From Hansfordia pulvinata (taxonomy: Eukaryota; Ascomycota; Sordariomycetes; Xylariales): a DNA stretch of 64,000 bases. The stretch is taken from NCBI GenBank assembly GCA_006538405.1, contig BJKQ01000002.1, positions 1,798,001-1,862,000 on the forward strand. The letters run 5' to 3'. Within the stretch, counting starts at the first letter, position 1. Every line of letters starts with the position of its first letter. Shown here in pieces: positions 23,301 to 35,700 of the stretch. The position numbers and the translations under genes were made by a program. The notes beneath the pieces were generated by a model. It saw nothing but the letters and a program-made list of their open reading frames with translations, ran no database searches and was not told the origin of the DNA.

Positions 23301-24182
23301 GAGAAACTGGTGGCGCTCGGCTGCGGGGCCGGGGTCGGGGCGGCGGCCTGAGCCGTGTTCATGGAAGAAGGGGGGAAGTCGATGTTGAACCCGAAGAAGC
23401 CTTCCCCATCGCCGGCTGGTCCCGATCCTAGACCTGCCTCCGCTCCGGCAGCGCCCATGTCCATGTCCATGGCCATGTCCATGTCCGGGACGATCCCAGG
23501 TCCGGGCCCGAGCCCGGGACCGGAACCGGAGCCACGTCGGGTGGGGCCGGTGCTGGAGCCGGGGCCGGAGTCGGCGCCGACAGCCGGGGTCTGGTCTCGG
23601 CATTTTCGGCCCCGGTGTCGCGGCTCGCACCGAGGCCGCTTCCACTACCAGTAGCATCAGAGCCGCCGCCGTGACTGGCACTTGCGAGGGGCTCGCCGCC
23701 GCGCTTCACGACGGCTTCATTGAGCAGCTCTTCCACCTGGGCTGCGGGGGTCGCCCAAATCGCACCGGGCCTCCAGTCAGCCCGATGATCTGCGAGCGAG
23801 GGAAGAGGGAAACAAGCAAGGACATGGAAAAATCCAAGAGGCGCAGGGTGGGTGGGAGATACGACTCACCTAGCCTTGCCTCGAGCTCCTTGACGTTTCG
23901 CCGCTTGAAGGTCGGCTTGCGCCGCGACTCGGGGTAAACGCATTCGACCTTGCCCTTGGCGCAGCGGGCGCACTCGGGCTTGACGCGGTCGCACTTGAGC
24001 TTCCTGCTGCGGCAGGTTGCGCAGGACTGTACCGAAACACGGGCGAGCGGTTAGCGAGGCGTCTACGTTGTGAGCGAGACCAGGTGTATTACAAGGGCAT
24101 CGATCGCGACAGAAGCGGCCGTGTCGTCAGCCTCGGCCGGCGGCGGCATGTTTCCTGCTGCTGCTGCTGCGGGGGCGGTCAT
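20333..24182 (-). CDS. Zn(II)2Cys6 transcription factor with fungal-specific TF domain; one-base frame break
   Basis: Sequence-specific nuclear regulator. Five exons on the minus strand: 24182-24093, 24026-23870, 23741-23091, 23017-21997 and 21826-20333; introns are 66, 128, 73 and 170 bp, all GT-AG. The Zn2Cys6 cluster is at residues 32-59 (C-x2-C-x6-C-x6-C-x2-C-x6-C, CATCRSRKLKCDRVKPEC...), followed by a basic linker and a coiled coil (VKELEARLAQVEELLNEA) typical of dimerising members. The fungal_trans (PF04082-like) region is in exon 4 (YFDRQSHTVPSVSPGRYYQAF, SRGIRLCQMMGLHRLD, EERRRIFWALFCIEG). The C-terminal about 490 residues are Gln/Pro/Ser-rich and probably activating. Exon 3 changes frame between about 23,483 and 23,600, inside a Pro/Gly/GC-rich tract. 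Adding one missing base makes the whole gene 1137 codons plus stop. The target pathway cannot be told from sequence. Confidence 0.88.
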
Positions 24183-27100
24183 CCAAGGCGGCTATGGCGG
24201 CGCGCCCGCTCGGTCGACCATCCAGCGAGAGAGGGAGATGATTGTGTAGGGCAGGCAGGCAGCGAGGATGGGAGAGAGTGAAAGAGCTGGAGGGGTAGGG
24301 CGGCGGTTGGTTCGCGCTGCGTTATGCCCGACTACGCGTGCGTCAGCCGAGATGCATCAGATCAGATAACGAGATTCAATGGATACCTGGTACAAGTTAG
24401 GTAAGGTAGGTAGGTAGGGAGAGGCCCAGCATTGAACGTAGTGCACACCATAAGACGAGGCTGACAGAAGACTCTGCGCGTGAACCCGAACCCGCGGGGG
24501 TTCTGTTGCCTCGTCGTGCCTGCCCACCTGTCGTGCCTGCGAGTACCTGCCCCTTCTTCATCGGCTTTTGGGCTTGGCGCTCGGTCATGACTCAACGACT
24601 CGATTCGACGGCCGGATTCGGCCTGTTAGTTGTGCCGAAGACCGAGCAGACGCCGCGAGCCACCTCGGAGACAGGCCGGACGAAACCTCACCTCAGCTAA
24701 CGGCCTTCACAGGGTGTTACCTCCACTGTCAGGAGTGCACACGCAGGGTCACCAAACCGACTCCAGCCACCTCTGTCCGGGCTATCACATTGCCAACGAC
24801 CTAACAAGTCAATCCGTCAGTCTGGCACCCGCGTCTTGACAGGCGTCGCCTAGACCAAACGCGCCTGTCGCTTAACCGTCAAAGCGAGACAAACCTGTCA
24901 CTTCCGTGCCTGCCCGTCGTTGTCGCATGCTTCCCCTTCCCCCCGGATCATTGTCCGCATGAATCATCAATCTGCAGCAGTCATGTCTCACAGCACAAAC
25001 ACACATACGAGTACATTCGTTAGCCAGGACCCAGCGAGAATGACTGCCTCCCTGTTTTTCTTTCTTCTTTTTCTTCTTCTTTTTTTTTTCTCGCTTTCTT
25101 CCTCTTTGCTGAATACCCCGTTCATGGGATGCTGTCTATGCGACGTGCTCAGCCACCACGCGCTGCTCAACCACGTTGCGTTGCGGGGGTGACCTGCGGG
25201 GATCAGAAACCAGAACGTTGAGGATCATGAAACAGGTGGCCCCGAATCTGGCGGTGGGAAAGAGTAGGTAGGTAGGTACCTTGGGTACCCTTTATCTACC
25301 AGGTACCTAACCTGCCGAATACGTGCTCGTACTCTTGCGAACAGACATGGAGCTTGCAACCTCAGGCAGGCCTTGCCCGCCAAGGCCACGAATAGCAATT
25401 CGGGAGTAAAAGTATTGGCGATGGTCGATTTTTCGCGCTCACTACCTACGCAGGGGTGCCAGGGGCGACGAGCTGCGGATACCCAGCGCGTCAGTCCAGT
25501 GCTGCTGCTCGACCTCGTACGAGTAATAGGGAGGCCTATTTAGGGGCACTCGGTGAGCCAGCCCCCCCACATCCCATGGAGGGCACAGGCGTGGCCGACA
25601 GATGGAACCCAGGTATCGTACGGAATACCTACTTGGCCATCCAGATAGCACAAGACAGGGCCCGAGATCCTGGTCTGCCGCGGATCCCAGGGTGTCTGTC
25701 AGGATGTGTCATCAGGGTGCCAGGAGCGCGCCAGGGCAGGGTGCAAGCATGCGCGGGTGGTCGCGTCTCGCGGCACATCGCCCGAGCCCACTTTATGACA
25801 CCCCGGATGGAATGGAAGAAAAGAAGCAGGGGCCTTCAGCGAGAGATCGAGCAGAGAGCCCTAGCCTGGAGGTACTCGTACCTCGGGATCCCGTACGGCG
25901 GGAGCACGTTAGGTACCTACCTGGTAAGTACGAGTACTCACGCCTCGCCACGCCTTCCCGGACTCTTTCCATCCAAGTACCTGTACCCATCACTGAAAGC
26001 ACCCGTGCAACCAATCCCGCGCACGCAAGGGTTCCAATGTTGCCGACATGTCAGCAAGTGTCTCTTGAGTACTCGTACGAGTGCTCGTGCGTTCATCAGT
26101 TGCCTGGGCTTGGTGATTAGCCACATCCACAGCGGGCGGTGTTGATGATGAAATTGTGTCCTCACCTGGGAACCGGCACGGTTGCAGAAGCACGGGTCGC
26201 GAGTGAGTGGCTACTCCGTACTTCTCTCTCTCTCTCTCTCTCTCTTCCTCTCTTTCTTTCACATGTACATACCTACACACACTAACTACCTTGTACACTT
26301 CGGTGTTACAGTCGGGCCTATGAGTCTTATCAGATAGGAGAGATTCCGTCGCCTGTTGACGCGGGTCCGCACGAGTTGCGGGCTGGCTGTACTCCGTAGG
26401 CTGCTTTCTTTTTTATGGGCTCCCACGAAGAGAAGAGGAGGCGCGCCCCCGGCACCCAGACTCCGAACACGATCGGCCATGTTGTTCGGCACCGTTGGCC
26501 GAGATTTGTTCCTCCCCGTTCCCCGGGGCGGCGTGAGGTGTACGAGTAGTACTCGTACGCCATGCTGCTGCATGTGTCCTCTCCGTAAGCAGGCTCATCG
26601 CGATTGCCCGCAACAGGCGTACGTACGCGTAACGTAAAGTGTACCTACCTATCTGCGGAAATGGATAGCCTACATATATCCGCAGCGCCACGACATCTGC
26701 CCACGAGTGAATCAGGCACGACTACATGTTCGTGCGCGGACGAGTTCAGAGTGAGCGTTGGCTTGGCAGGGAGTACAGGTACAGCTCGCTTTCCCCCCCA
26801 CATCCCTTTCGGAGGATTTCGACATGCAGACGTGACAGGTGGGGACGGGGGTCTCGCCTGTACCTATACAAGCATTGAGAAATCCAGAACCCAGCATCTT
26901 GGCGTGCTCTAGCTTCAATGCTAAAGTAGGTGAGTACGAGTACATTCACCGTCCCATTCGAGTAGGTACGGTCTGAGATACCTAGGTCTCGATACGAATA
27001 CATGTAGGTATCGGAGATGGGTGGGCGTTGTGGGGCGAGCTCAGCATTGTGCGTGTACCTTACCTAAGTCGTCCACGGATGACTGAGCACAAGGAGGTGC

Positions 27101-28513
27101 AAGTACTCGTCCCTAGGTAATCGTACCTAGGTAGATACATACCTACCTACCTAAGTTGATCCCATCCCATCCCATCCCCGGAGGGCCCGTCTGGCCAGCC
27201 ACGCTCGTCGTCCACACAGGACGGACGGACGGATACTCGTACGAGTGCGCGTACAAGTACTTATCTACCTCAGGTTCCTGTTCATGTACCTGTCCACAAG
27301 AGGCCCTGGAGCCAATAGTCGTACCCTTGGCCATCAAATCAGCCAGCCGCGGACAGACACGGGCTGAGATATCCGTAATGCTGCGGTCGTTGCGGAAGTC
27401 GGGTTGGGAGTTAGTCTGGTTTCGTCACGCTGTGCCCTCGTAGGCACAGACCAACCAACCAACATGGATGCCAGGGGAATCGCCCCAGCGTCTCTGTGGC
27501 CGGGCGAAAATTATAAAAAAGCACGAGTAAGCGGGCACCTTCATGACCCCTGTACGAGTACGTACTTTCTTCCCTTGAGGGTGGCGCAAAGGGGGGGGGG
27601 GGGGGTGTTTAACGTTGTTGTTGTTGTTGTTGGACAGGCGAGCATGGGAAACAAGGTAGAGCTGATTGCGGACGCAAACCACTCAATAATGCCTGTTATT
27701 GCTGGCTGCCATGCGGTAGAACTCCGACGAGCAGATGTCGCGTCGCCCGAAGACTCTCGTCTTCCTTCCTCTGCCTCTCCAGCCTGAGGCACTCAGGCAG
27801 CAAGGAAAAAGGGGGGGGGGGGGCTTGCGATGCCAAAAGTATCGGCCTATGGACTCCGCAAATAGCGGCAAGGGTCCCCGGCCCCGTCTTTCTCTTCCAA
27901 CGGGCCGATTACTCTGGCGTTGGGCGACAGGATCCGCCCGCCGCAAGTGGGCTCTCTGTGTCCCCCAAGTGTCATTACGCATAGATCATTGCTGTTCCTA
28001 GCTGGCGCCCCTCTCTTCCTTCTGGGTCACTCACTCACTCGTACGGACTCTTCCAAGGGTGTGTACTCGTACTTTGGGGCTTGGTGACTGACAGGGGACA
28101 CACTTCAGCGGCACGTGAGCGGGCCCCCCGTTATATACTTATGGAGTTTCCCATCAGTCGCTTCTCACAGCGGCGACTTTACGAGTACTATCTACCTACT
28201 GTCCGTACTCGTGAAACCCATCGTCAAGCGTTGCCTGTCATGCACGTCCAAGGTTTGACTGAACCGGTCAAGCAGGAGACTGTCGTGGTTTTAAAAAAAG
28301 AAAAACATCATAGAGTCCACCAACCCGGCTCTCATGCTTGATCGAAATCCACCCCTGGAGGTACAATGCCTGCCGCCCTGCTGTCGAAGAGTCGGTCCAG
28401 GCCAGGACGCACTCGTGATATACCCAGTCTCTCTCACTCCCTCTCTCTCTCTCTCTCTCTCTCTCCCTCTCTCTCTCTCTCCTCTCTCATTTCTCGCCCG
28501 AGACCGGTAACGG

Positions 28514-28514
<1 letters not shown>

Positions 28515-28550
<36 letters not shown>
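28515..28550 (+). repeat. (CTG)12 microsatellite
   Basis: Twelve uninterrupted CTG units, followed by TTG CTG. It is preceded upstream by a long CT tract (28,431-28,483). Noncoding context. Confidence 0.95.
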
Positions 28551-28554
<4 letters not shown>

Positions 28555-29464
28555 TGGAGGTACGAGTAGGATTTGCCTAGAGCCCATAACACAACAAATA
28601 GCACGGCAAATAGACTCGTCGATGTGACGGGACGTCCACTCCGCACTAGTGACAGTTACAACTTACAATGCAAATACGACCAAATGCACCATTGGCACAT
28701 TGGCACGAGGACGAGCCAAATGGCGGCGGCCTCTTGGCCGCGAGTCCGGCGCGGACAGCTCGGATAAACCCCCCGACCCAGCACAAGGCAGCAGCAACAA
28801 CGTTGATGGTATCCTCGCGAAAGTGTGGAAGAGACGGGGAAGAATGGGCAGGGCCCTAAGTTAGCCGCCCAGCAGACAGGAACCCGAAGATCGTCGCCGA
28901 TTTACTTTCCAGGGCCCCGGGTGCGGCGTCACACATTTCGTCACGATGTGCTGCTGCTGCTGCTGTCATTGTACAAGTACAGAATAGCGCGTACTCTGGA
29001 ATTCTAGACACATCATCAGCCGCCAGAAGGGAACGGATGTGTGTTCTTGACTACCTTACCAGGGCGGCCAGCAGAACAAACCCCAGCCCTGAGTTGCCTC
29101 ATTCGCTGTGCAGCACCTTGAATTGCCAAACATGGGCATCCCTTATCACGTACAGTCCCAGGTTCCCACGTCACTCTCCTACTCGTAGAACCCTTTTCTT
29201 CTTTTTTTCTTCTTTCTTTTTTTGGGCATGGCTGGCAGGAACCGAGAGATTTCGGGGTCCGCTGCACAACCTAAGGTAAGTGGCGGTACGCGTGGTTGCC
29301 GAAAGTAGAAGCTCCGCACCCTCCCGCAGAGCATCGATAATGCCTGCCCGCCTGCCTGCCTGCCTGCCTGGCCGATTTCTTCTCTTTGGGATGTTGACGT
29401 TCGCCGCCAAACCTATACAAAGTACAACAACAACGTCACGGACGGCACATGCGAAGATCTCTCT

Positions 29465-29505
29465 CCCAAAGACCGCCGACAGGGCCCCTGTCGGCGGTCT
29501 TTGGG
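29465..29505. repeat. Perfect 41-bp palindrome (20-bp arms, 1-base centre)
   Basis: Bases 29465-29484 and 29486-29505 are exact reverse complements around a single C. The stem is GC-rich and would form an extremely stable hairpin. It lies in noncoding sequence with no gene nearby, so it is not obviously a terminator. Confidence 0.95.
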
Positions 29506-29864
29506 GGACCCAAGGGCGGCGAGATCCACTTACAGCCTGCCGGCATGGGATTCCTCCTCACTGCCTGGTGACTCGCCAGGACCCGGGCTGACAGGTGGGA
29601 ATGATTCATACCCGCCTCCCAGCAAATCGTACTCGCGGTGGTGGTCGTGGCCAGGCTGGAGGCGCGAGGCTACGTGTGCGTGGTAGGCGAAAGGCGAACA
29701 GGCCTCTCCGCTGGCCTCTTCTCGGCTCTGCTGGCCGCCCGCCTGGCTGGCTCGGCAGGCTGGCCTCCATCAAGAACATCGTGAGAGGAGAGGCCCGGAC
29801 CTCACCGCTCAGCACCGGCAATGCAAAAGGGTCTGTCGCATCATGGCTCTCGTAAGGAACTGGA

Positions 29865-29865
<1 letters not shown>

Positions 29866-29916
<51 letters not shown>
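29866..29916 (+). repeat. (CTG)17 microsatellite
   Basis: Seventeen uninterrupted CTG units in noncoding sequence, 1.3 kb from the (CTG)12 array and in the same orientation. Confidence 0.95.
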
Positions 29917-29919
<3 letters not shown>

Positions 29920-31278
29920 AGTGGCAAGAAGGCAGAACCCGACGAAGCACCAGATCAAGCATCGGACTTCATCTTATCTAGCTAGACCTCATGTGCGATG
30001 GCGAAGCCAGCAGCCCAGCCGCACTCCTTCGAGAACGCACACACACACAGACACACACGTAAAGCAACGTTGCGCCGGCGGAGTCCGGGGACCGGGGGGT
30101 ACGAGTGATAAATGGGGAGGGATCAAGTACTCGTAGAGACAAGCAGACAGACAGGCAACCCGCGCAACTCTGCAACACGCACGTCTCGTACGTATCTTGA
30201 TGACGAAGCGGGGGGGGGGGGGGGCGCCCAGCCAGGCAAGCCCAGCTGCCCGCCCACTTCGGCGATCCTCCAGGCCACACCGAACGCAGTACTCCGTATA
30301 TCTCGAGAAATCCCAAAGCGGCAAATCGGTGGAAAGAAGAAACCACAGTCGATCAGGCCTGCTCAGATGGGCGTGGCATGTCCCCAGCTGGAGTCCCCGT
30401 GAAGGAGCGCGCCCTCGCCTATCCTTCCACCCTGGCAGTGTGGCAGGACACGGTTACCGGCAACGACAATGCCTGCGCGCTGCACATCCCTGCGGAATCC
30501 TTCCCTTGTCACGTACGAGTGAGTATACCGGCCGCCGGTTGCTGGCCCTACCATCGGGATTCCAGTTTGGCGATTGATCTGCTGACACCTCGGCCTCCAC
30601 TTTCTTTCTTGCACTGGCTCGGATGCACCCGGCCAGCCAAGTGGCCCATCCATCCATCCATCCATCCACCACCCTCTCTCTGTCTTTCTGTCTGTCTGCC
30701 CTCGCAAGCCAAGCGGCGTCCAGCGTACGTACGTAAGGTACGTACTCGTTCGATCGTACTCATGTTGTCAATGCTATGCAATGCCATCCATGCATGCCAC
30801 ACTACACGTCGTCTCACTCGGTGGTCGCCTCTGTTGCCTTCATGTTGGTATCATTTCTTTTGCGTCGTGCCGCCCCCGATAGACGGGGACGACGCTGCCA
30901 GTGTAGTAATTCAATACATATCAATCGTAATTGCAGGAAATGCCCGCTCGTCATGCATGCCCACATGTCCAACTTTTCCACTCAAGTGCGTGGTTCAGCT
31001 CGCTAAATGCCATTTTACTCCCAATCCCGGTCCCATGCAACTCCCAGCTCGTGCCAGTGAAATGTACACCCAGTGCCCTTCGAAACCAAAAACAAATTGC
31101 GCTCGGCTCTTCCATGCTGAGTCGTCGCCGCCGCTGCTCGACCAAATGCTGTCGGACCAAAGTAAAAAGACAAGTATGTGCAAGAATCGGCCGGGGTGCA
31201 GAACTCTTCTGGTGGCCATGGCCAAGAAAACGTCCATGTTCCCTCGTGGTGCCTCGTTTGTGGGCCTCCTCTTTTGGT

Positions 31279-32797
31279 TTAGTTGCCCTCGACCTCAGGA
31301 TTGCTACCCTCGCCGTCACTCAAGGTAGCGCCGTCATCGCCGCTCTCTGTGGACTGCAAGACGGTTCCTGTCCGCCGGCCGTCCCGGGCGTCTTCTTCGG
31401 CGCGGGCGTTGTTGATCATGGTCGGCAATTGCCGCCTGCGAGCGTTGATGAACCAGTTGGAGATTTGGTCTGCGAAGAGGGTCGGAAGGTCAGCGCAAAG
31501 TCTCATAGGATACAAGATGCCATGTCCTAGCACAGGAAAACGTACTCATTTGCAAACCAGTCGTCGTCATCAACTGTTGCTTCTCATCCTCGCTCGGGTA
31601 AGGGTGCTGGAGGTGACTCATGAACCACGCGCGAAGCTTGTCTGTCGTCTCTTTGGGCAGGTTCCCCCGGCGCTTCCGCTGCTTGCTGTCGGCACTGGGC
31701 ACGACGCCAATGTCGCCGATGCGAACATACGAGTCCGAGTAAGGGTGCTGGTAGGTTCCAGGCGAGAACGGCGTCCGGTCGTACGGGTGAGCTGAGCCGG
31801 GCATGGGACCACGGGGCGGGGGCGCGCCGTAGGTCGGAGGGGCTTGTCTGTAGGCATCGGCTTCGCCCCGGGCATCGTAATGATGAGGGCGCCCCGGGCT
31901 GTGTGGTCCTCTGGCGTCGCGGTAGTAGGCGTCTCTGGGGTCCCTCGCACTTCTCGGGTCTTCTTGTCGCATATGGGCCAAGCTGGGCAGTGTTTGCCTC
32001 TGGTCGGCGCGTTCGGCATGCTCGTAGCGCCCGGGCTGCGAGTGTCCTGCCGTGCCGTTTGGGTATGGGGCGTCGTAGGGCCTTCCATGCGCCGCGGGGG
32101 GTGAGTCACGTTGGGCCGGGGCGAACTGCGGGCTGGCATGCAGCCTGCGGGTAGGGGTCCCCCTCTCATTCTCCAAGTCATGCTCTGCCGACAAACGATG
32201 CTTCCGGCCGTGGCTAGGTGACTGTGAATACTCCGGGGGCGTGTTGGGCACTGCTGCCCTTTGGCCCGCGTTGGAACCAGGCCGAGCAATGTCAGGGAGA
32301 TCTCTCAGGGCCTGATATACAGTTAGCTTCACGACAGGCGGTCTGAGTCCAGGATGGGGGCGTACCTCGTGAATCGGGGGAAGCCGGTACTGGCCGTGCT
32401 CGTCCTTCTTGAAAAGGCTCGGCTTTTCCGAAGCTGCCAAGGGCTGATAGTCGGGGCCGCCTCGCATAGCAGGCACCGACCGATGGTCGCGAGCCTCATG
32501 GCGGTACTCTACAGGGGCGCTGTCGTAGGCAGGTCGGGATTCCGGGTAAGAGTGCGCAGAGGAGGGCTGATCTCTGGACGCGGGCCGGTGAGGCAGGTAG
32601 TCGGCCCTGGGCCGTTGACTGGGCTCAGAGTCGGAGCCGTAGGCCGTCTGGCGCCAGATGTCGCGGGAGCCCATGGCTGGCGAGGCGCCGAAGACTCTGG
32701 GGTGGGAAGCGGTCATAACCTCGACCGACATTTTACTGGGAGAACGGGAGGCGTTGTTAAGAATTGTCGAAGTTGCCGTAGGCGGCGAGCCGGCCAT
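31279..32797 (-). CDS. TALE-class homeobox transcription factor (KN homeodomain)
   Basis: Nuclear DNA-binding regulator. Three exons on the minus strand: 32797-32366, 32311-31546 and 31469-31279; introns are 54 bp (with a GCTAAC branch-like site) and 76 bp. The product is 462 residues. The first intron is in frame and open, so a naive translation inserts 18 false residues after LPPIHE. The start is the first ATG (MAGSPPTATSTIL); the frame reads upstream only to a GTG. Residues 1-345 are disordered, rich in Arg/Pro/Tyr/His. The homeodomain runs about 356-416 (RKRRGNLPKETTDKLRAW), carries the three-residue loop insertion with PYP (HLQHPYPSEDEK), and has an intact recognition helix NQISNWFINARRRQLP assembled across intron 2. 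The last about 50 residues are acidic. It resembles fungal Tos8/Cup9-type TALE proteins, which in Sordariomycetes often govern sexual or conidial development; the precise orthologue is uncertain. Confidence 0.93.
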
Positions 32798-35700
32798 AGA
32801 CCACACGACGCTCCAAGATGGGGGGACCTGACGGGCTGAGCGATCTCCTGGTGGGGGGTGGGGGATTCTTCTTCCCGCTGTTGGCGAACGTGTGGTGGTG
32901 ATGTTTGTTGTTGAAGACCTCTCTCTACCAGTGGGCGGGCAAGCAGCGAGGGTGGGATGTTAACAGACGCTTGAGTCTGTTTGTGTATTTGTGCGGCTCT
33001 GCCAGAACCGTGCCGTGAGTGTGTTGTGGGTGTGTGGGTGGCTCCTGTGTGTGTGTGTATGTATGTTTGATATGGTGAGATGCAAACGAAGGTGTGCGGT
33101 GGGCGGGCAGACGATGTTATAGGAAAGGCAGGTGGCCGGGAGAAGGGAGATGGAAGTATATGAAGAAGGTCCAAAAGCCGGTAGCTCACGTTAGCAGGGT
33201 TTCCCACGGTTCGCAGCTGCATCATGTACGTACATACCTCCCGGGCTACACGCAGGTGGAAGATAGGTGGTAGGTACGTTTAGGCAAGTAAAGTGCCTCC
33301 AATGTACCGTCGGTCCAGTTCGGACGGGGCCACCCATGAGGCAGACGCACAGAACGTACGGGTAGCAGAGGCAAAGGTACTCGTACTTACCTACCGTACC
33401 TACTACCCATCCATACCGGCGAGCAGGCGGCAGGACAGTCGAGTCCGTCCGCGGCCAGCTAACGGATCCATCTCCCATGCCTCGTGGAGACGGGGCAGGG
33501 TGACAACCTAACCGGGCGTGACACAGCACCACCACTACCACCACGTTAGCCCCCCCTGGCGGCGAGTCTCCCCCGAAAGCCCAGCTCTGACCTCTGGCCC
33601 GAAACCTGGGAGCCCCACCGCGATTAACACGGACGTAATTCGGCGCAAGGAATGGCACGCAGGCCGAGTAGTTATTTCAAGACAAGGCGAGATGGAGGAA
33701 GACCCTGGCACGCTTACGAGCGGATACCTGAGCCCAGTCTCTGGCGGGTACGTTGGGTCCATGGCCTGTGGGTACTGCGTCTCCATCGCATTGGATCTTG
33801 GGCTGGGCTACTTCTCTGGTAAGTAGGCAGGCACCCATACTGGAAGCACCTTCTTTACTCTCGCTGGATCTCAGTCCGGTTCAAGGCCGGGCCACCTATG
33901 TGTAAGTGCGGTACCGTACATGTAGGTAGGCTGATGGGCCTCTCGTCTGTCGAGTACATTCTCGACACGGGCCGCCCAGTCTCTACCGTAACCACATGTA
34001 CGAGTATCTCTGTTGTTCAAACGAGTGGCCATTGAGACTGGCCCGGGGCTCGTCGGATCTCTCCTACCTACGTTGGGGTGCTTGCTCCTATCCTCTCCGA
34101 AGTATCTGGCCGCTGTGAACGAACGGAACAGAGCCCATGGGAGGAGAAATGGCTTGAGGGGAGGTACGGTACCCAGGGTGACATTCGGTCCCGTCTGCGT
34201 CAGGTTTCCGTCGGTGTTGGTCGCCAATCCAGATCTGTTGGTTCGACGCGAGCAAGGCAGGCGCAATATCGAGAGCACATTGCCTACCTGCACGTGTCGA
34301 GGCAGTCGCCTCCTCAGCTACGCGTAAGTACCTCTACTCGTACTGCCACGATCGGACTTCCACGAACGCTTGATGTAGGCAGGTACGAGTCGACGGAGGT
34401 ACTTGGCACGAGTTCTGGTTACTTTTAGCGTTCGGCCAGCGCCGCGACCCGAGAGGCGGGGAGCATGGCGACATACATTCATCTGCAGACTGGAAGCAAC
34501 ATGAGAAGAGGCATGTCGTATCTTTCCACCCATGCGCTACCTAGCACAGGCACGTCCATACCCCGTATGGCTGCTCTTCTGGATGTACACGTACTACCAA
34601 AGCAAGCAGTTCCAAGTTGAGAAGGGGGTGTTCCTCGTGAGGCAGGCTTCTCGTGATACTACTCTTAGAAGCACCCGAGCGACCCCTTGCACCACCACGC
34701 ACCACCACCACCCGCGGACGGGGTGCATAGGGCATGGATATACATCCACTGTATGAGAGCCCATAGACAAGGGCTGACGGGGCGAGACGAGACGACACCA
34801 GCGCGGCGAGTATTACAAGCACAAAGCACAGCGTCGGGCCCAGGTCCAGGTCCAGATTCAGGTTCAGGTCCGGTTCAATGGGGCCAGGTCCAGGTCCAGC
34901 CCAGGTCATTCCAGCCAGGGAGCTCGAGGTACTGTACAAGAGGCGAAGCGACGGGGGCGGATGCAAGATGGGCGTAGCCGAAGATGCCGTGCCCACTTTC
35001 CCCACAGAGCCGCCAAGCCCTCCCACCCTTCCTAAGGGGGCGCGTGGGCGCGCGCTTCGGAGGCACTCGGTCGGTGGGGGGAAAGGGCCCCGAAGTCACT
35101 GGCTATTGAAAAGTACCTACGTAGATCCTAGAGGCATGTACGGGTACGCCCATTCATTGTGATAAGGGGGTGAGATTGGATGTACGAGAAGGTAGAGTCC
35201 AACTTGAGATTCACGCCTCTTCCAAGTGCAACTGCAGTGCGTGCCTTCCCTGCGCCTAAGGTTGGCGACCTCGAGGTTGTTCCAAGACGGGCGGGCAGCT
35301 TAAGGTAGTTACGAGTACTACGAAGTGTGGCCTGTCTGAAGCCTGTCCACCCTGGATATCTGCAGCCATCAAGCGCTCCAGTGTCGCGCATCGGGGCCGG
35401 CGGTGGTCGGACCTAATTGTGCCTCCGGGAATTCACGCATGGTTGGATATGTATGTACATGACGCCCATCTCGGTCTGGGTCCCCCCCGTCAGGTCAGGG
35501 TCTCATGTCGTTCAGGGGGAGAGAGAGCATTGGAAATGCCGGCCCTGAATCGGCACCATCACGGACGACAGATCAATGAACGGGACATGGAAGGGCCTGA
35601 TGGATTCTGATCGAATAGCGGCTTCGTTAGCGTGCCAACTTGCCTGGTGCGAGTAGGTACATACCTGCCTCTCATGCTCGTACGAGAGTACCTCCTGACG

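Larger units (their letters stand above)
24183..31278. other. Long intergenic region rich in microsatellites
   Basis: About 7 kb between the Zn2Cys6 start codon and the homeobox stop codon. The first several hundred bases are likely the Zn2Cys6 promoter. The rest holds CT tracts (26,221-26,246; 28,431-28,483), CTG arrays, G runs of 13-15 bases, TGCC tetramers (about 29,340-29,368), a perfect 41-bp palindrome and many TACTCGTA/GGTACCTA palindromic motifs. Open frames such as 30378-31328 are low-complexity or cross these repeats. No gene is supported. Confidence 0.6.

Noticed and set aside
25870..25900. 5S rRNA-like string (CTCGGGATCCCGT)
   Set aside because: Only about 13 bases match; the flanks do not form a 5S gene.
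30378..31328. 316-codon plus-strand frame upstream of the homeobox stop
   Set aside because: Contains CATC and CTGT simple repeats and runs antisense into the homeobox gene; no domain.
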